The notes under the pieces are model-generated. The model saw nothing but the letters and a program-made list of their open reading frames with translations, made no database searches and was not told where the DNA came from. Made by a program: the position numbers and the translations under genes. A DNA stretch of 64,000 nt, from NCBI GenBank assembly GCA_963422745.1, contig OY730477.1, positions 1,984,001 to 2,048,000 of the forward strand. The letters run 5' to 3'. Below are positions 26,322-35,268 of the stretch, piece by piece. Origin of the DNA: G963422745 sp963422745 (GTDB lineage: Bacteria; Actinomycetota; Acidimicrobiia; Acidimicrobiales; Aldehydirespiratoraceae). Numbering within the stretch: position 1 is the first letter of the stretch; the number at the start of each line of letters is the position of its first letter.

Positions 26322-27461
26322 TCAGCCGACGGTAGCGAGATGATGGTCGGCCGTGTTGAGCGAATCCGGTCCGTTATTGGTTGCGACCACGATGTCCTCG
26401 AGACGGATCCCCCATTTATCGTTGATATAGATCCCGGGTTCGATCGAGAACGCATTGCCAGCCGTGAGCGGGACCTCGTTGCCCTCCACGATGTAGGGGT
26501 CTTCATGTTCCTCGACGCCAATGCCGTGCCCCGTCCGGTGAATGAAATACGGTCCGAACCCAGCGTCTGTGATCATGCGACGTCCCACCCGATCGACGTC
26601 CTGTGCAGCAGTGCCGACCTTGGCGGCGCGAACCGAGTCGGCCTGGGCCTCCTGCAGTACTGCGTATGCCTCGGCCAACTCGCTGTCGGGATTGGAGCCG
26701 GTCCACACACAACGGGTGATGTCTGAGCAGTACCCCACACCGTCGTTGCCCACCATCGTGCCTCCGAAATCGCAAAGAACAACTTCACCAGGTTCGATAA
26801 TCCGACCACCTGGATGATGATGCGGGCTCGCAGCGTTTGGTCCCGCAGCCACGATCGCAAAGTTCACACGGGTATGGCCCTCGTCGAGGATTTGTCGGCC
26901 GAGTTCGGCCGACACCTCGGCCTCGCTGCGTCCAACAAGATCAATTTCTCCGGTTTGCAACCTTGCCGCAATCCTGTCGACCGCCGCGGCCGCAGCCCGC
27001 AGACGTTCAATTTCCGCGGGCTCCTTGACTGAACGGATCGGTGCAGTCAAGGTGCTGGCACGTCGGAATGTGGTATCGGGCATGGCGCGGATCAAATCGA
27101 TCAAGAACCCTGCCCACAATTGATCGCCGACGGCCGCCTCCGCAGCGGGACCGACCAGATCAGCAATTGCAGCTATCGGATCCTCGGTATCAGCGCATGC
27201 CAGAACCCGAAAAACGTCGGGACGTTCGTGAACCCGAGCTACCTCAAGGGTTGGAACGATCAGCACAGCTTCATCGTTGCTGGGTACCACCAACATGGTC
27301 AGTCGCTCCAAAGGCATCGCTTCGTAGCCACAGAAGTACGGCAGGTCGCTTCCCGTTGACAACATCAATACATCAACGCCGTGGGTGTGCATACGGGCAC
27401 GAACACGAGCGATCCTTTCATCGAACCTCGTTGATTCGTGCTGATTTGCGAGCGGCAACAT
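26322..27461 (-). CDS. Xaa-Pro peptidase family protein (M24)
   Basis: 379 residues from ATG 27461; the frame is open a further 190 codons upstream, but that stretch crosses a repeat array and is rejected. The N-terminal creatinase-like domain (GVDVLMLSTGSDLPYFCGYE) is followed by the pita-bread domain with ligands in VVLCDFGGTMVGNDGVGYCSDITR, HRTGHGIGVEEHEDPYI, SIEPGIYI and WGIRLEDIVV. It probably releases an N-terminal residue before proline. It diverges from metY, with a -10 at 27468-27473. Confidence 0.9.
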   Translation of the reverse strand: MLPLANQHESTRFDERIARVRARMHTHGVDVLMLSTGSDLPYFCGYEAMPLERLTMLVVPSNDEAVLIVPTLEVARVHERPDVFRVLACADTEDPIAAIADLVGPAAEAAVGDQLWAGFLIDLIRAMPDTTFRRASTLTAPIRSVKEPAEIERLRAAAAAVDRIAARLQTGEIDLVGRSEAEVSAELGRQILDEGHTRVNFAIVAAGPNAASPHHHPGGRIIEPGEVVLCDFGGTMVGNDGVGYCSDITRCVWTGSNPDSELAEAYAVLQEAQADSVRAAKVGTAAQDVDRVGRRMITDAGFGPYFIHRTGHGIGVEEHEDPYIVEGNEVPLTAGNAFSIEPGIYINDKWGIRLEDIVVATNNGPDSLNTADHHLATVG

Positions 27462-27467
27462 ATCAAG

Positions 27468-27473
27468 ACGATA
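27468..27473 (-). promoter_or_regulatory. -10 box TATCGT of the M24 peptidase
   Basis: TATCGT on the minus strand, six bases before the ATG at 27461. The repeat array at 27508 begins 35 bp upstream, where a -35 would overlap it. Confidence 0.5.
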
Positions 27474-27507
27474 CCTGTGGGCATTACCGGGTGTGTGGCC
27501 GTCGCCA

Positions 27508-27675
27508 GCTTCTCTACCCCTGCCAGGCTTGGTGTGTCCGCGGGTCCATGCCATGCCAGGCCGTCGGCCGCCAGCTTCTCTACCCCTGCCAGGCTTGGTG
27601 TGTCCGCGAGGCCTGCCGAAATGCTTTGGTACAAGGCGGGCTTCGCTACCCCTGCCAGGCTTGGTGTGTCCGCGG
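27508..27675. repeat. Three 36-bp repeats with two different 30-bp spacers
   Basis: Repeats at 27508-27543, 27574-27609 and 27640-27675 share an invariant 29-bp core containing CTACCCCTGCCAGGCTTGG; mismatches are only at the ends. The 30-bp spacers at 27544-27573 and 27610-27639 are unrelated to each other. The array fills the space between the divergent promoters of the M24 peptidase and metY. Confidence 0.93.
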
Positions 27676-27707
27676 GAGCAAACGAACACGCTCGGACACA
27701 CGACCCG

Positions 27708-27713
27708 TACAAT
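27708..27713 (+). promoter_or_regulatory. -10 box TACAAT of metY
   Basis: TACAAT, six bases before the ATG at 27720, 33 bp beyond the repeat array. No SAM riboswitch-like structure was seen in the short interval. Confidence 0.55.
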
Positions 27714-27719
27714 CACCGC

Positions 27720-29018
27720 ATGAGCGACCGGCAGTTCGGCTTTCGCACGCGTGCTTTGCATGCGGGAAATCGACCCGATCCGCGCACAGGCGCACGAACC
27801 ACCCCGATCTTTCAGACGACGAGCTACGTCTTTGACGACGCCGCCGACGCAGCCGACCTGTTCGCGCTTCGAAAATACGGCCTGATCTACACCCGTCTCG
27901 GAAACCCCACCGTCTCCGCCTTTGAGGAACGGGTAGCCAGCCTGGAAGGTGGGATCGGAGCTGTGGCAGCAGCATCCGGTCACGCTGCTGAGTTCATGGT
28001 GATCACCGCGCTTGCATCTGCTGGCGACCACATCGTGTCGAGCAGTCAGCTATACGGCGGAACGGTCACGATGATGAGCAACACGTTGAGCCGGTTCGGT
28101 ATTCACACAACTTTCGTTGATCCGACCGATCCAGAAGCATTCTCGGCAGCGGTTAACGATCGCACGAAGCTGATGTTCGCAGAAACGATCGGTAATCCCT
28201 CAGGCGCGATAGCCGACATTGCCAAGCTGGCCGAGGTTGCCCACAGCCATGGTCTGCCGTTGGCAGTAGATTCGACATTCGCCACTCCGGCACTGTGTCG
28301 CCCGATCGAGTGGGGTGCCGACATCGTGATTCATTCGGCTACGAAATTCATCGGAGGGCACGGCACCTCACTGGGAGGTGTCGTGACGGAGGCTGGCACG
28401 TTTGACTGGGGATCAGGTCGATTCCCGGCATTCACAGAGCCGGTGCGGACATACAACGACCTTCGCTGGTGGGACAATTTCGGCGAGTACGCGTTCTGCA
28501 CAAGGCTCCGCAACGACCAGCTCCGAGATATGGGGCCCACAATGGCGCCGTTCAACGCTTTCTTGTTTCTGCTTGGCCTCGAAACCCTTGATTACCGCAT
28601 GGCCGGGCATGTGGCCAACGCCTCCGCAGTAGCGAAATGGCTGGCAGAGGACCGCCGGGTGAACTGGGTCGACTACTCCGGACTTCTCGATTCTCCGCAC
28701 CATGACCTCGCCTGCAAATACATGCCCGACGGGCCGGGCGGTGCGGTGTTCACGTTCGGTGTCGACGGTGGACGAGTCGCCGGTGCTGCGTTCATTGAAG
28801 CCCTCGAGTTGATCAGCCATCTCGCCAATGTCGGCGACGCAAAGACCCTTGTGTTGCATCCCGCTTCCACTACTCATTCGCAGTTGAGCGACGAGCAGCT
28901 CAACGCAGGCGGGGTGACACCGGACATGGTGCGGCTCTCTATCGGGCTGGAGGACTTAGAAGACATAATCTGGGACCTTGACCAAGCACTAACTGCAGCC
29001 ACCCGCAGATCCCATTGA
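27720..29018 (+). CDS. metY: O-acetylhomoserine sulfhydrylase-type enzyme
   Basis: 432 residues, the length of MetY rather than the shorter MetB. N-terminal FGFRTRALHAGNRPDPRTGART, the R-L-G-N-P-T element, SSSQLYGGTV and the PLP lysine in HSATKFIGGHGTSLGG are typical. It makes homocysteine from O-acetylhomoserine and sulfide. The start codon follows a TACAAT box by six bases; an open frame upstream through the repeat array is not used. A CoA-binding-protein gene follows after 28 bp. A separate transsulfuration pair (metB, CBS) occurs at the end of the window. Confidence 0.92.
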   Translation: MSDRQFGFRTRALHAGNRPDPRTGARTTPIFQTTSYVFDDAADAADLFALRKYGLIYTRLGNPTVSAFEERVASLEGGIGAVAAASGHAAEFMVITALASAGDHIVSSSQLYGGTVTMMSNTLSRFGIHTTFVDPTDPEAFSAAVNDRTKLMFAETIGNPSGAIADIAKLAEVAHSHGLPLAVDSTFATPALCRPIEWGADIVIHSATKFIGGHGTSLGGVVTEAGTFDWGSGRFPAFTEPVRTYNDLRWWDNFGEYAFCTRLRNDQLRDMGPTMAPFNAFLFLLGLETLDYRMAGHVANASAVAKWLAEDRRVNWVDYSGLLDSPHHDLACKYMPDGPGGAVFTFGVDGGRVAGAAFIEALELISHLANVGDAKTLVLHPASTTHSQLSDEQLNAGGVTPDMVRLSIGLEDLEDIIWDLDQALTAATRRSH

Positions 29019-29046
29019 TACACATGAAGATAGCTCCACTCTTGGA

Positions 29047-29547
29047 ATGGCCGAAATGATCGACGCAGATGCCGTGCCTGGCTGGATACAGCCAAGCGTG
29101 GCTGCACGTCGGCGTATTCTCGACACGTCTCACACGATTGCGGTGCTGGGGGCGTCGGCCAACACAGCACGTGCCTCCAACTTCGTGTTGGCCTACCTGC
29201 TTGGCTCGTCTGACTATCGGCTGTACCCGGTCAACCCGAACAACACTGAGATTCTTGGTCTTCGCTGCTACCGGGACCTTGAGTCATTGCCGGTCGTCGC
29301 GGACATCGTTGTGGTGTTCCGCCGCAACGAGGACCTTGACGCGGTGGCCACCGAAGCAATCGGTGCGCGCTGTGGGGTGTTTTGGACTCAGCTCGGCTTA
29401 TGGTCAGCCTCCGCTGCACAATCCGCAACCGCCGCAGGACTCGAAGTTGTCATGAACCGCTGCATCAAGATTGAGCACGCCCGGTTTCACGGCGGCCTTC
29501 ATCTGGCCGGTTTCGACACAGGTGTCGTGGACTCAAGGCGCCGCTAA
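29047..29547 (+). CDS. CoA-binding domain protein (YccU-like)
   Basis: 166 residues, a single CoA-binding Rossmann domain: HTIAVLGASANTARASNFVLAY, YRLYPVNPNNTEILG, LESLPVVADIVVVFR, GVFWTQLGLWSASAA and MNRCIKIEHARF. Small proteins of this kind bind CoA, but their physiological role is not settled. It follows metY on the same strand and converges on the LipB-LipA gene. Confidence 0.85.
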   Translation: MAEMIDADAVPGWIQPSVAARRRILDTSHTIAVLGASANTARASNFVLAYLLGSSDYRLYPVNPNNTEILGLRCYRDLESLPVVADIVVVFRRNEDLDAVATEAIGARCGVFWTQLGLWSASAAQSATAAGLEVVMNRCIKIEHARFHGGLHLAGFDTGVVDSRRR

Positions 29548-29591
29548 GGCAACGGCAACCTGTTGCGCCCTCCCACGCCGATACCCGTCGT

Positions 29592-31343
29592 TCACGACGA
29601 AAGCGCAGCTACCGCCGATTTGGCGTGATAGCTCGACCGGGTTAAAGGCGAGGCCTCTACATGGGAGATCCCGGCGGCGGACCCTACGGCTTTCCAGTGC
29701 TCAAACTCGGCGGGTTCGCACCAGCGCGCCACAGGCAGATGGCGTGAAGAAGGCCTCAAATACTGGCCCACGGTCACGATGTCCACACCCACCGCCCCAA
29801 GATCGTCGAGGGTCTGGTCGACCTCATAAACGGTCTCCCCCATGCCCACAATGATCGAGGATTTCGTCACCAAACCGGCGGCCTTGGCTTGGCCCAACAC
29901 CGCCAGGGACCGTGCATAACTCGCCGACGGACGCACGGCACGCTGCAGCCGAGCAACAGTTTCAATGTTGTGGGCGAGCACATCTGGCGCAGCGGAAATC
30001 ACCGTCTTCAACGAAGCGCTGTCGCCACGAAGATCCGAAACGAGCATCTCGATCGCCGTAGCTGGATTTCGTCGACGAACCGCTGCGATTGTGGCGGTCA
30101 CCGCCGCTGATCCGCCGTCAGATAGGTCGTCTCTTGCGGGCATCGTGAGAACCGAATAGGCGAGCCCCATTCGTGCCACGGCCTCGGCCACACGCTCGGG
30201 CTCGTTCGGGTCGGGTGGCTGTGGTCGTCTGGTGTCCACCAAACAGAAGCCGCAGGCACGGCTACAGCGATCGCCGAGGATCATAAAGGTGGCGGTGCCG
30301 TCGTTCCAGCATTCCGAGATGTTGGGGCAGCCCGCCTCTTCACACACCGTGACGAGGCCCAGATCCCGGATTGTGGCACGAACTTCTCGAAACACGAGGC
30401 CGTGATCGAACTTCACTTTCAGCCAATCCGGTTTTCGGTCTGTGAGAGCGACAGCTTCGCCGCTCACGCCTGCTTCGGCTAGGCGACCCAGAAGTCGTAA
30501 CGAGGTCGTGGGGGCAGCGACCGGGTGCTGGATCTGCGCGACGCAAGGCCCGTCGGTGGCGCTGGCCCGTGTCGTAGGTGTAGTAGCCAGAGTTGATTTG
30601 TCCACTGGCCGGTCGCGTGTGAACGGCGCAAGATCGGTTTTCGCGACACGCCAGGCAACGTCGGCTCGGTCCACCGGCATCCCTTCGGCCCATTGCTCGG
30701 CGGCGCGTGCCACGACCAGGTCAACCACCTCGGCCATGGCGACTTTGATTCCCTCCGCTGCTAGAGACGTCACACCCTTATCGGTGATTCCGCAAGCAAC
30801 GATACGACTGAACCATCTGAGATCAGGGTCCACGTTCAGGGCGAAACCGTGCATCGAACGCCCCCGCGACAGGCGCACACCGATGGCAGCGATTTTTCTG
30901 GGGCGTTCTTCACTGTCGTTCACTCCGAGCCACACGCCCGTGTGTCGGTCGAGCCGTGAGGCGTTCACACCGAGCTCCGCTAGTACATCAATCAGAACCT
31001 GCTCGACTCCGTGAACGTAGGCGGCCGTATCGGCCATACCCCCGCCGCGCTTTCCGGGCACGTCAAGGATCGGGTATCCCACAAGCTGGCCGGGTCCGTG
31101 ATAGGTGACATCACCACCACGGTCCGCCACAGCTAGATCCGCACCAAGCTTTTTGACGTCGACAAGCAGATGCTCGGCGGGTGTACGGCGGCTGGTCGTG
31201 ACGACATGATGATGCTCAAGTAGCAACAGATGATTCCGGGTGCCGCGGTAAAGCGCCCGCTGCAATTGCAGTGCGTCGCGGTAGCGGACCCGACCCAGCC
31301 AACGAATCCTTAGCGGTGACCTAGTGGGGCCTGAGGTTCTCAT
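29592..31343 (-). CDS. LipB-LipA fusion: octanoyltransferase plus lipoyl synthase
   Basis: 583 residues in one uninterrupted frame. Residues about 1-225 are LipB: RGGDVTYHGPGQLVGYPILD, RKIAAIGVRL and the acyl-accepting Cys in IVACGITDKGVTSL. After an Ala/Thr-rich linker, residues about 285-583 are LipA: the auxiliary-cluster cysteines CEEAGCPNISEC, the radical-SAM CSRACGFC and the terminal RSSYH element. Together these transfer octanoate to a carrier domain and insert two sulfurs. It starts 9 bp after the E2 gene, whose lipoyl domain is a likely substrate. No frameshift is needed to join the parts. Confidence 0.93.
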   Translation of the reverse strand: MRTSGPTRSPLRIRWLGRVRYRDALQLQRALYRGTRNHLLLLEHHHVVTTSRRTPAEHLLVDVKKLGADLAVADRGGDVTYHGPGQLVGYPILDVPGKRGGGMADTAAYVHGVEQVLIDVLAELGVNASRLDRHTGVWLGVNDSEERPRKIAAIGVRLSRGRSMHGFALNVDPDLRWFSRIVACGITDKGVTSLAAEGIKVAMAEVVDLVVARAAEQWAEGMPVDRADVAWRVAKTDLAPFTRDRPVDKSTLATTPTTRASATDGPCVAQIQHPVAAPTTSLRLLGRLAEAGVSGEAVALTDRKPDWLKVKFDHGLVFREVRATIRDLGLVTVCEEAGCPNISECWNDGTATFMILGDRCSRACGFCLVDTRRPQPPDPNEPERVAEAVARMGLAYSVLTMPARDDLSDGGSAAVTATIAAVRRRNPATAIEMLVSDLRGDSASLKTVISAAPDVLAHNIETVARLQRAVRPSASYARSLAVLGQAKAAGLVTKSSIIVGMGETVYEVDQTLDDLGAVGVDIVTVGQYLRPSSRHLPVARWCEPAEFEHWKAVGSAAGISHVEASPLTRSSYHAKSAVAALSS

Positions 31344-31352
31344 CAGCGAATC

Positions 31353-32909
31353 TCAGCCGAGTTCCGCGGTCCAGTCGCGGGTTTCGATGATTGTTTGCAC
31401 CTTGTTCAAGAACGCGGCTGCGTAGGCCCCATCAAAGGCGCGATGATCCCAGGCAAGGGCAAGAACCCCTATTGAGTGAATTGCGATCGACTCGTTGCCG
31501 AACTCGTCGGTGACAACCACCGGTTTACGCTTGACCCCATCGGTGGACAGGATCGCCACCTGGGGTTGGTTGATGATCGGGAACTGCATCAATGTGCCGT
31601 AGCTTCCGGCATTGGTGATGGTGAACGTGCCTCCGGTTAGATCGTCGGGCGTGAGCTGACCGGTACGTGCCCGAGCTGCCAGGTCAACGATGTCCCGGGC
31701 GATCCGACGCAGTCTCTTGCCGTCGACGCCTTTGACAACCGGCGCCAGCAAGCCTTCGAAGTCGATATCAATCGCGATCGCAAGGTTCACGTCGTTGTGT
31801 ACGAGCAGGTGATCGCCCCCGAAACTTGCGTTGAGGTGCGGGAACTCTCTGAGAGCATCGGTGACAGCCCGGGCGATGAACGGCAGGTAGGTGAGGCTGA
31901 ACCCCTCCTGTGTCTTCCATGCATCGCGCTCCGACCGCCGGACTTGTTCCACCCTCTCATAGTCGATCTCCATGGCGGTGAGGACATGCGGCGAAGCAGC
32001 CTTGGACATCACCATGTGGTCCGCGGTACGTCTACGAATATTGCTAAGCGCGACGATCTGATCACGCGTACCCAATCGAGGTGCTGGCATTGCCAAAGTT
32101 CTGTGTGTCGGCAATGCGGATTCGGTTGTGCCCGCAGAACCAGCGGGCGCTGCGGGTGTTGATGCAATCGGTTCGGACACTGCTTGGCTAGCAGGCGCTG
32201 TTGAGATCGGCGGATCGCCCGTTGACAAGTCAGCAGCAAGCGCAGCAGCGGGCGGCGGCTTATCGCTGGCGACGGGGCCGTGCGTGGCTTCAACGGTTGC
32301 CAGCCTGCGAGCCCGGATCGCAGCCTCCACATCTGCTCGCGTTACCCGTCCACCGACTCCGGTACCGGCGATCGTTGCGACATCTAGCTGATTATCCGCG
32401 ATCAGGCGCCGAACCAAAGGCGAAAGCAGAGGCGCCGCAGTGCGTTCGGTGCTCTGAACACTCCGGGAGTCTGCGGCAACTTTGGGTTGCGGCGCGGTGA
32501 GCGAAACGGGATCTGGAGACGGCCTTGGGCGTGCTGGTGGCGGCGGAAGAAGCGACCCGGCCCCTTTCATCGGTCCGGGCATCACACGTGCACCTTGCGG
32601 CGCAACCCTAAGGTTGTCGGTTTCAACGCCTTGTTGTGAGCGGTCGGATTCGAATGGTTCGGTTTGCTCCACCAAGGAGTCCCCTACGCGACACAGCACC
32701 TGGCCAACCTTCACGATCTCTCCCACCTCAGCAAGGATCTCAACTACGAACCCCGCTACGGGCGAAGGAACCTCCGAATCAATCTTGTCGGTAGAAACCT
32801 CAAAAAGGACCTCGTCCAAGGCGACCGCGTCGCCGGGGCTCTTGAACCATTTGATGATGGTCCCTTCGGTAACGGTTTCACCGAGTTGCGGCATCGTCAC
32901 ATCGGTCAT
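31353..32909 (-). CDS. Dihydrolipoamide acyltransferase (E2)
   Basis: 518 residues. One lipoyl domain (MTDVTMPQLGETVTEGTI, lipoyl-lysine in FEVSTDKIDSEVPSP). A Pro/Ala linker follows, then a peripheral-subunit-binding domain (PLVRRLIADNQLDVATIAG). The catalytic domain ends with the active-site LAWDHRAFDGAYAAAFL. It is the core of a 2-oxo-acid dehydrogenase complex; sequence alone does not separate acetyl- from succinyltransferase, but aceE and lpd nearby favour pyruvate dehydrogenase. It lies 22 bp after lpd and 9 bp before lipB-lipA. Confidence 0.92.
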   Translation of the reverse strand: MTDVTMPQLGETVTEGTIIKWFKSPGDAVALDEVLFEVSTDKIDSEVPSPVAGFVVEILAEVGEIVKVGQVLCRVGDSLVEQTEPFESDRSQQGVETDNLRVAPQGARVMPGPMKGAGSLLPPPPARPRPSPDPVSLTAPQPKVAADSRSVQSTERTAAPLLSPLVRRLIADNQLDVATIAGTGVGGRVTRADVEAAIRARRLATVEATHGPVASDKPPPAAALAADLSTGDPPISTAPASQAVSEPIASTPAAPAGSAGTTESALPTHRTLAMPAPRLGTRDQIVALSNIRRRTADHMVMSKAASPHVLTAMEIDYERVEQVRRSERDAWKTQEGFSLTYLPFIARAVTDALREFPHLNASFGGDHLLVHNDVNLAIAIDIDFEGLLAPVVKGVDGKRLRRIARDIVDLAARARTGQLTPDDLTGGTFTITNAGSYGTLMQFPIINQPQVAILSTDGVKRKPVVVTDEFGNESIAIHSIGVLALAWDHRAFDGAYAAAFLNKVQTIIETRDWTAELG

Positions 32910-32931
32910 GGTGAACCTTTCCGCACGGGAA

Positions 32932-34359
32932 TCACCCGTGCAGTGAGCGTCCGGTCAACGAGAGAACGGTCTCTCCGAACAGTTCGCTCATGGTCGGATG
33001 GGGCTGGATTAGGGCGGCAACGTCGTCGACGGTTGCCTCCCAGTTGATGGCAAGGTAGGCCTGCCCGAGCTGCTCGGTGACCCAGGGTCCCACCATGTGA
33101 ACTCCCAGAATCCGCCCGGCTTTGCTGTCGGGCTGCTTCTCCGCGATCACCTTGACCACCCCGTCAGTGTCGCCCAGAATCTTGGCTCTGCCGTTTCCTA
33201 CAAAGAAATGCTTGGAAACTACGACCTCATAACCGGCATCAATCGCACTTTGTTCGCTGTGACCGGCAAAAGCAACCTCCGGGTGGCAGTAAATGCACCA
33301 CGGCGTGTTGTGATGGTCAAGCGGTGCAGGGTTCTCGTTGAGAATCGCTTTGATCGCGAGCATTCCTTCAGCAAAGGCCACATGCGCGAGTTGGGGCGTG
33401 TCGATCAGATCGCCTACAGCCCATACGCCTGCCTTTGTCGTGGCGCAATTGTTGTCGACCATCACGAAACCCCGTTGATCGGTTTGCACGGTCGTGTCGG
33501 CAAGCCCGAGCATGTCGGGATAGGGCCGCCTTCCGATGGCCATGACAACGAGGTCAACGTCGATCGTTTCGCCGTCGCCGAAAGCGACGGTTGTGGCCGA
33601 ACCATCCGGATTGGGTTTGTGGCCATGCACGGTCACGCCGGTACGAACGCGGATGCCACGCTTGGTAAAGGACCGTTTCACCACCTTCACCGCATCAAGG
33701 TCGCAGCCCGCGAGGATATTGGGCAGCGCCTCAAGCACGGTTACCGATACCCCCAAGTCTCCCATCATGGACGCGAACTCGCAGCCAATGGCACCCCCAC
33801 CAATGACCACAGCCGATACCGGTAACCGTTCTATCGACAACAACTCGTCAGAGGTGACAACCAGAGATCCGTCTATCTCAAAACCAGGAATTGTTCGGGG
33901 GCGTGAACCAGCGGCAAGGATCACCGACCCGGCACGAAGGGTGAGATCGCCGGATTCACCACCGCCGACCGTAACCGTGTTGTCGGCACCCAGTTTGCCG
34001 GTGCCGTGATAGACCGTGACCCGCCGTGATCGAAGAAGCCCCAGCAGACCCCCTGTCAACTGATCGATGATCGACTGCTTGCGTCCCATCACGACCGACC
34101 AATTGAGGCTCGGCTCTGAGCTTTCGATTCCGAAGGAGGAGGAATCTCGAACGGTGCGCCAGACGTGAGCTGTTTCAAGTAGCTCCTTCGCCGGGATGCA
34201 GCCGACATTGAGGCAGGTGCCGCCAATTGTTTCGTTCTCGATCAGCGCGATGTCTAGACCGATTCCGGCTCCGTATAGCGCGGCGGCGTAGCCGCCGGGG
34301 CCACCACCAATGACGACGACATCGTGATCGTTGCCCTCGTCGTGCTGCGTTTCGGGCAC
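32932..34359 (-). CDS. lpd: Dihydrolipoamide dehydrogenase (E3)
   Basis: 475 residues with a GTG start and a strong AGGAGG seven nucleotides upstream. FAD-binding VVVIGGGPGGYAAALYGAGIG, the redox disulfide in GGTCLNVGCIPAKELLE, NAD-binding VVIGGGAIGCEFA and the C-terminal interface IQPHPTMSELFGE are all present. It reoxidises the lipoyl arm of E2. First gene of the lpd-E2-lipBA operon. Confidence 0.95.
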   Translation of the reverse strand: MPETQHDEGNDHDVVVIGGGPGGYAAALYGAGIGLDIALIENETIGGTCLNVGCIPAKELLETAHVWRTVRDSSSFGIESSEPSLNWSVVMGRKQSIIDQLTGGLLGLLRSRRVTVYHGTGKLGADNTVTVGGGESGDLTLRAGSVILAAGSRPRTIPGFEIDGSLVVTSDELLSIERLPVSAVVIGGGAIGCEFASMMGDLGVSVTVLEALPNILAGCDLDAVKVVKRSFTKRGIRVRTGVTVHGHKPNPDGSATTVAFGDGETIDVDLVVMAIGRRPYPDMLGLADTTVQTDQRGFVMVDNNCATTKAGVWAVGDLIDTPQLAHVAFAEGMLAIKAILNENPAPLDHHNTPWCIYCHPEVAFAGHSEQSAIDAGYEVVVSKHFFVGNGRAKILGDTDGVVKVIAEKQPDSKAGRILGVHMVGPWVTEQLGQAYLAINWEATVDDVAALIQPHPTMSELFGETVLSLTGRSLHG

Positions 34360-34503
34360 GCCATCACCTCCTGACCAGCGACGTCACCCTAACCCCGACG
34401 GTGGGGATCGCCGTTGATTGCACGTCTCTCGTGGTGAAGCGGGTCAACCACAGCCAAACATGGGTGCTGAGGTTGGTCTGCGACAAGAGTTGACGTGTAG
34501 CGT

Positions 34504-34599
34504 TCACGAAATCATGATGTCGTAGAGCTGTACGGCCGACGCCACCAAGATGGCGAGGCCGCACAACAAAGCGGCAAGAATCAAGCGGCGGGTACTCAT
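34504..34599 (-). CDS. Possible 31-residue membrane peptide
   Basis: Start MSTRRLI, then one hydrophobic helix (LAALLCGLAILVASAVQL) and YDIMIS to a stop. It has a basic N-terminus as a small inner-membrane protein would. There is no good ribosome site and no known family. It lies 145 bp upstream of lpd. I include it as a candidate only; a 104-residue overlapping frame on the same strand looks less protein-like. Confidence 0.3.
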   Translation of the reverse strand: MSTRRLILAALLCGLAILVASAVQLYDIMIS

Positions 34600-34788
34600 T
34601 TGGTGCTGTCCGAAAGGGCCTCAAGATAGGCGGCGCAACAGGTTGATTGCGCCTCTGTTCGTCTTGATCTGAGATCATGATTGAGATCTCGTCTGAGTTT
34701 GGGATCTATCTCACCCGCGAAGCACACGGGCGGCTCTGGGTTCTATGCGAAGCCATCGCGTCGTTGGATGTCAGGGCCTTGTGAGCTG

Positions 34789-35046
34789 TTAGCGATCCTT
34801 ACGACGTCGACGGATGAGCCAGCCTGTGATCTCCAACAGCAGCGAACCGGCAACGACGGAAATGACTATCACGACCCACAGTGGTGCGGAGGTGTTCCAC
34901 CACAACCACTTGATCGGTGTCGATTCACTGTTTTGTACCACAAACGCAATCAATCCAGCGATCAAGGCGACCGCAAGCACCAAGGATGCGACCTGCTTGG
35001 TGTTGATCTCCCTGGTGTTGGGAGATTCCGGTTGAACGTCGACCAT
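34789..35046 (-). CDS. LapA-domain (DUF1049) small membrane protein
   Basis: 85 residues from ATG 35046, with AGGAG seven nucleotides upstream. Two transmembrane helices (VASLVLAVALIAGLIAFVVQ and LWVVIVISVVAGSLLLEITG) flank the conserved NSESTPIKWLWW segment, then a basic RRRRKDR tail. LapA-type proteins are linked in other bacteria to envelope and lipopolysaccharide homeostasis; the role in an actinobacterium is unclear. It is transcribed divergently from the epimerase gene. Confidence 0.82.
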   Translation of the reverse strand: MVDVQPESPNTREINTKQVASLVLAVALIAGLIAFVVQNSESTPIKWLWWNTSAPLWVVIVISVVAGSLLLEITGWLIRRRRKDR

Positions 35047-35268
35047 CGTTTGTCTCCTGACTGCGGTGCTCGGCAGTTGTTGCCAGCTGAAAATATCCAA
35101 CGCGATCCTAACCGGCTTTCCTTATCGTTGGTTCAGTGCTGCCGGGACTTCGGTTCAGATCCGGGGCTTGGATGTAGATGAAGCACTGCGCGGCATCGTT
35201 GTGGTCCCGGCCCACTACGCTTGTTAGCTAGACGTGCTAACTCGCAGGATTGAAATCGAAGAAACGCA

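Noticed and set aside
27438..27719. Long N-terminal extensions of metY (+) and the M24 peptidase (-) through the array
   Set aside because: A 66-bp unit is a multiple of three, so frames stay open by chance and give repeated peptides such as TPARLGVSAG. Both genes have a good start with a -10 box at the conserved N-terminus.
34364..34678. 104-codon open frame upstream of lpd
   Set aside because: The translation has no protein-like pattern and overlaps a more plausible small membrane peptide in another frame.
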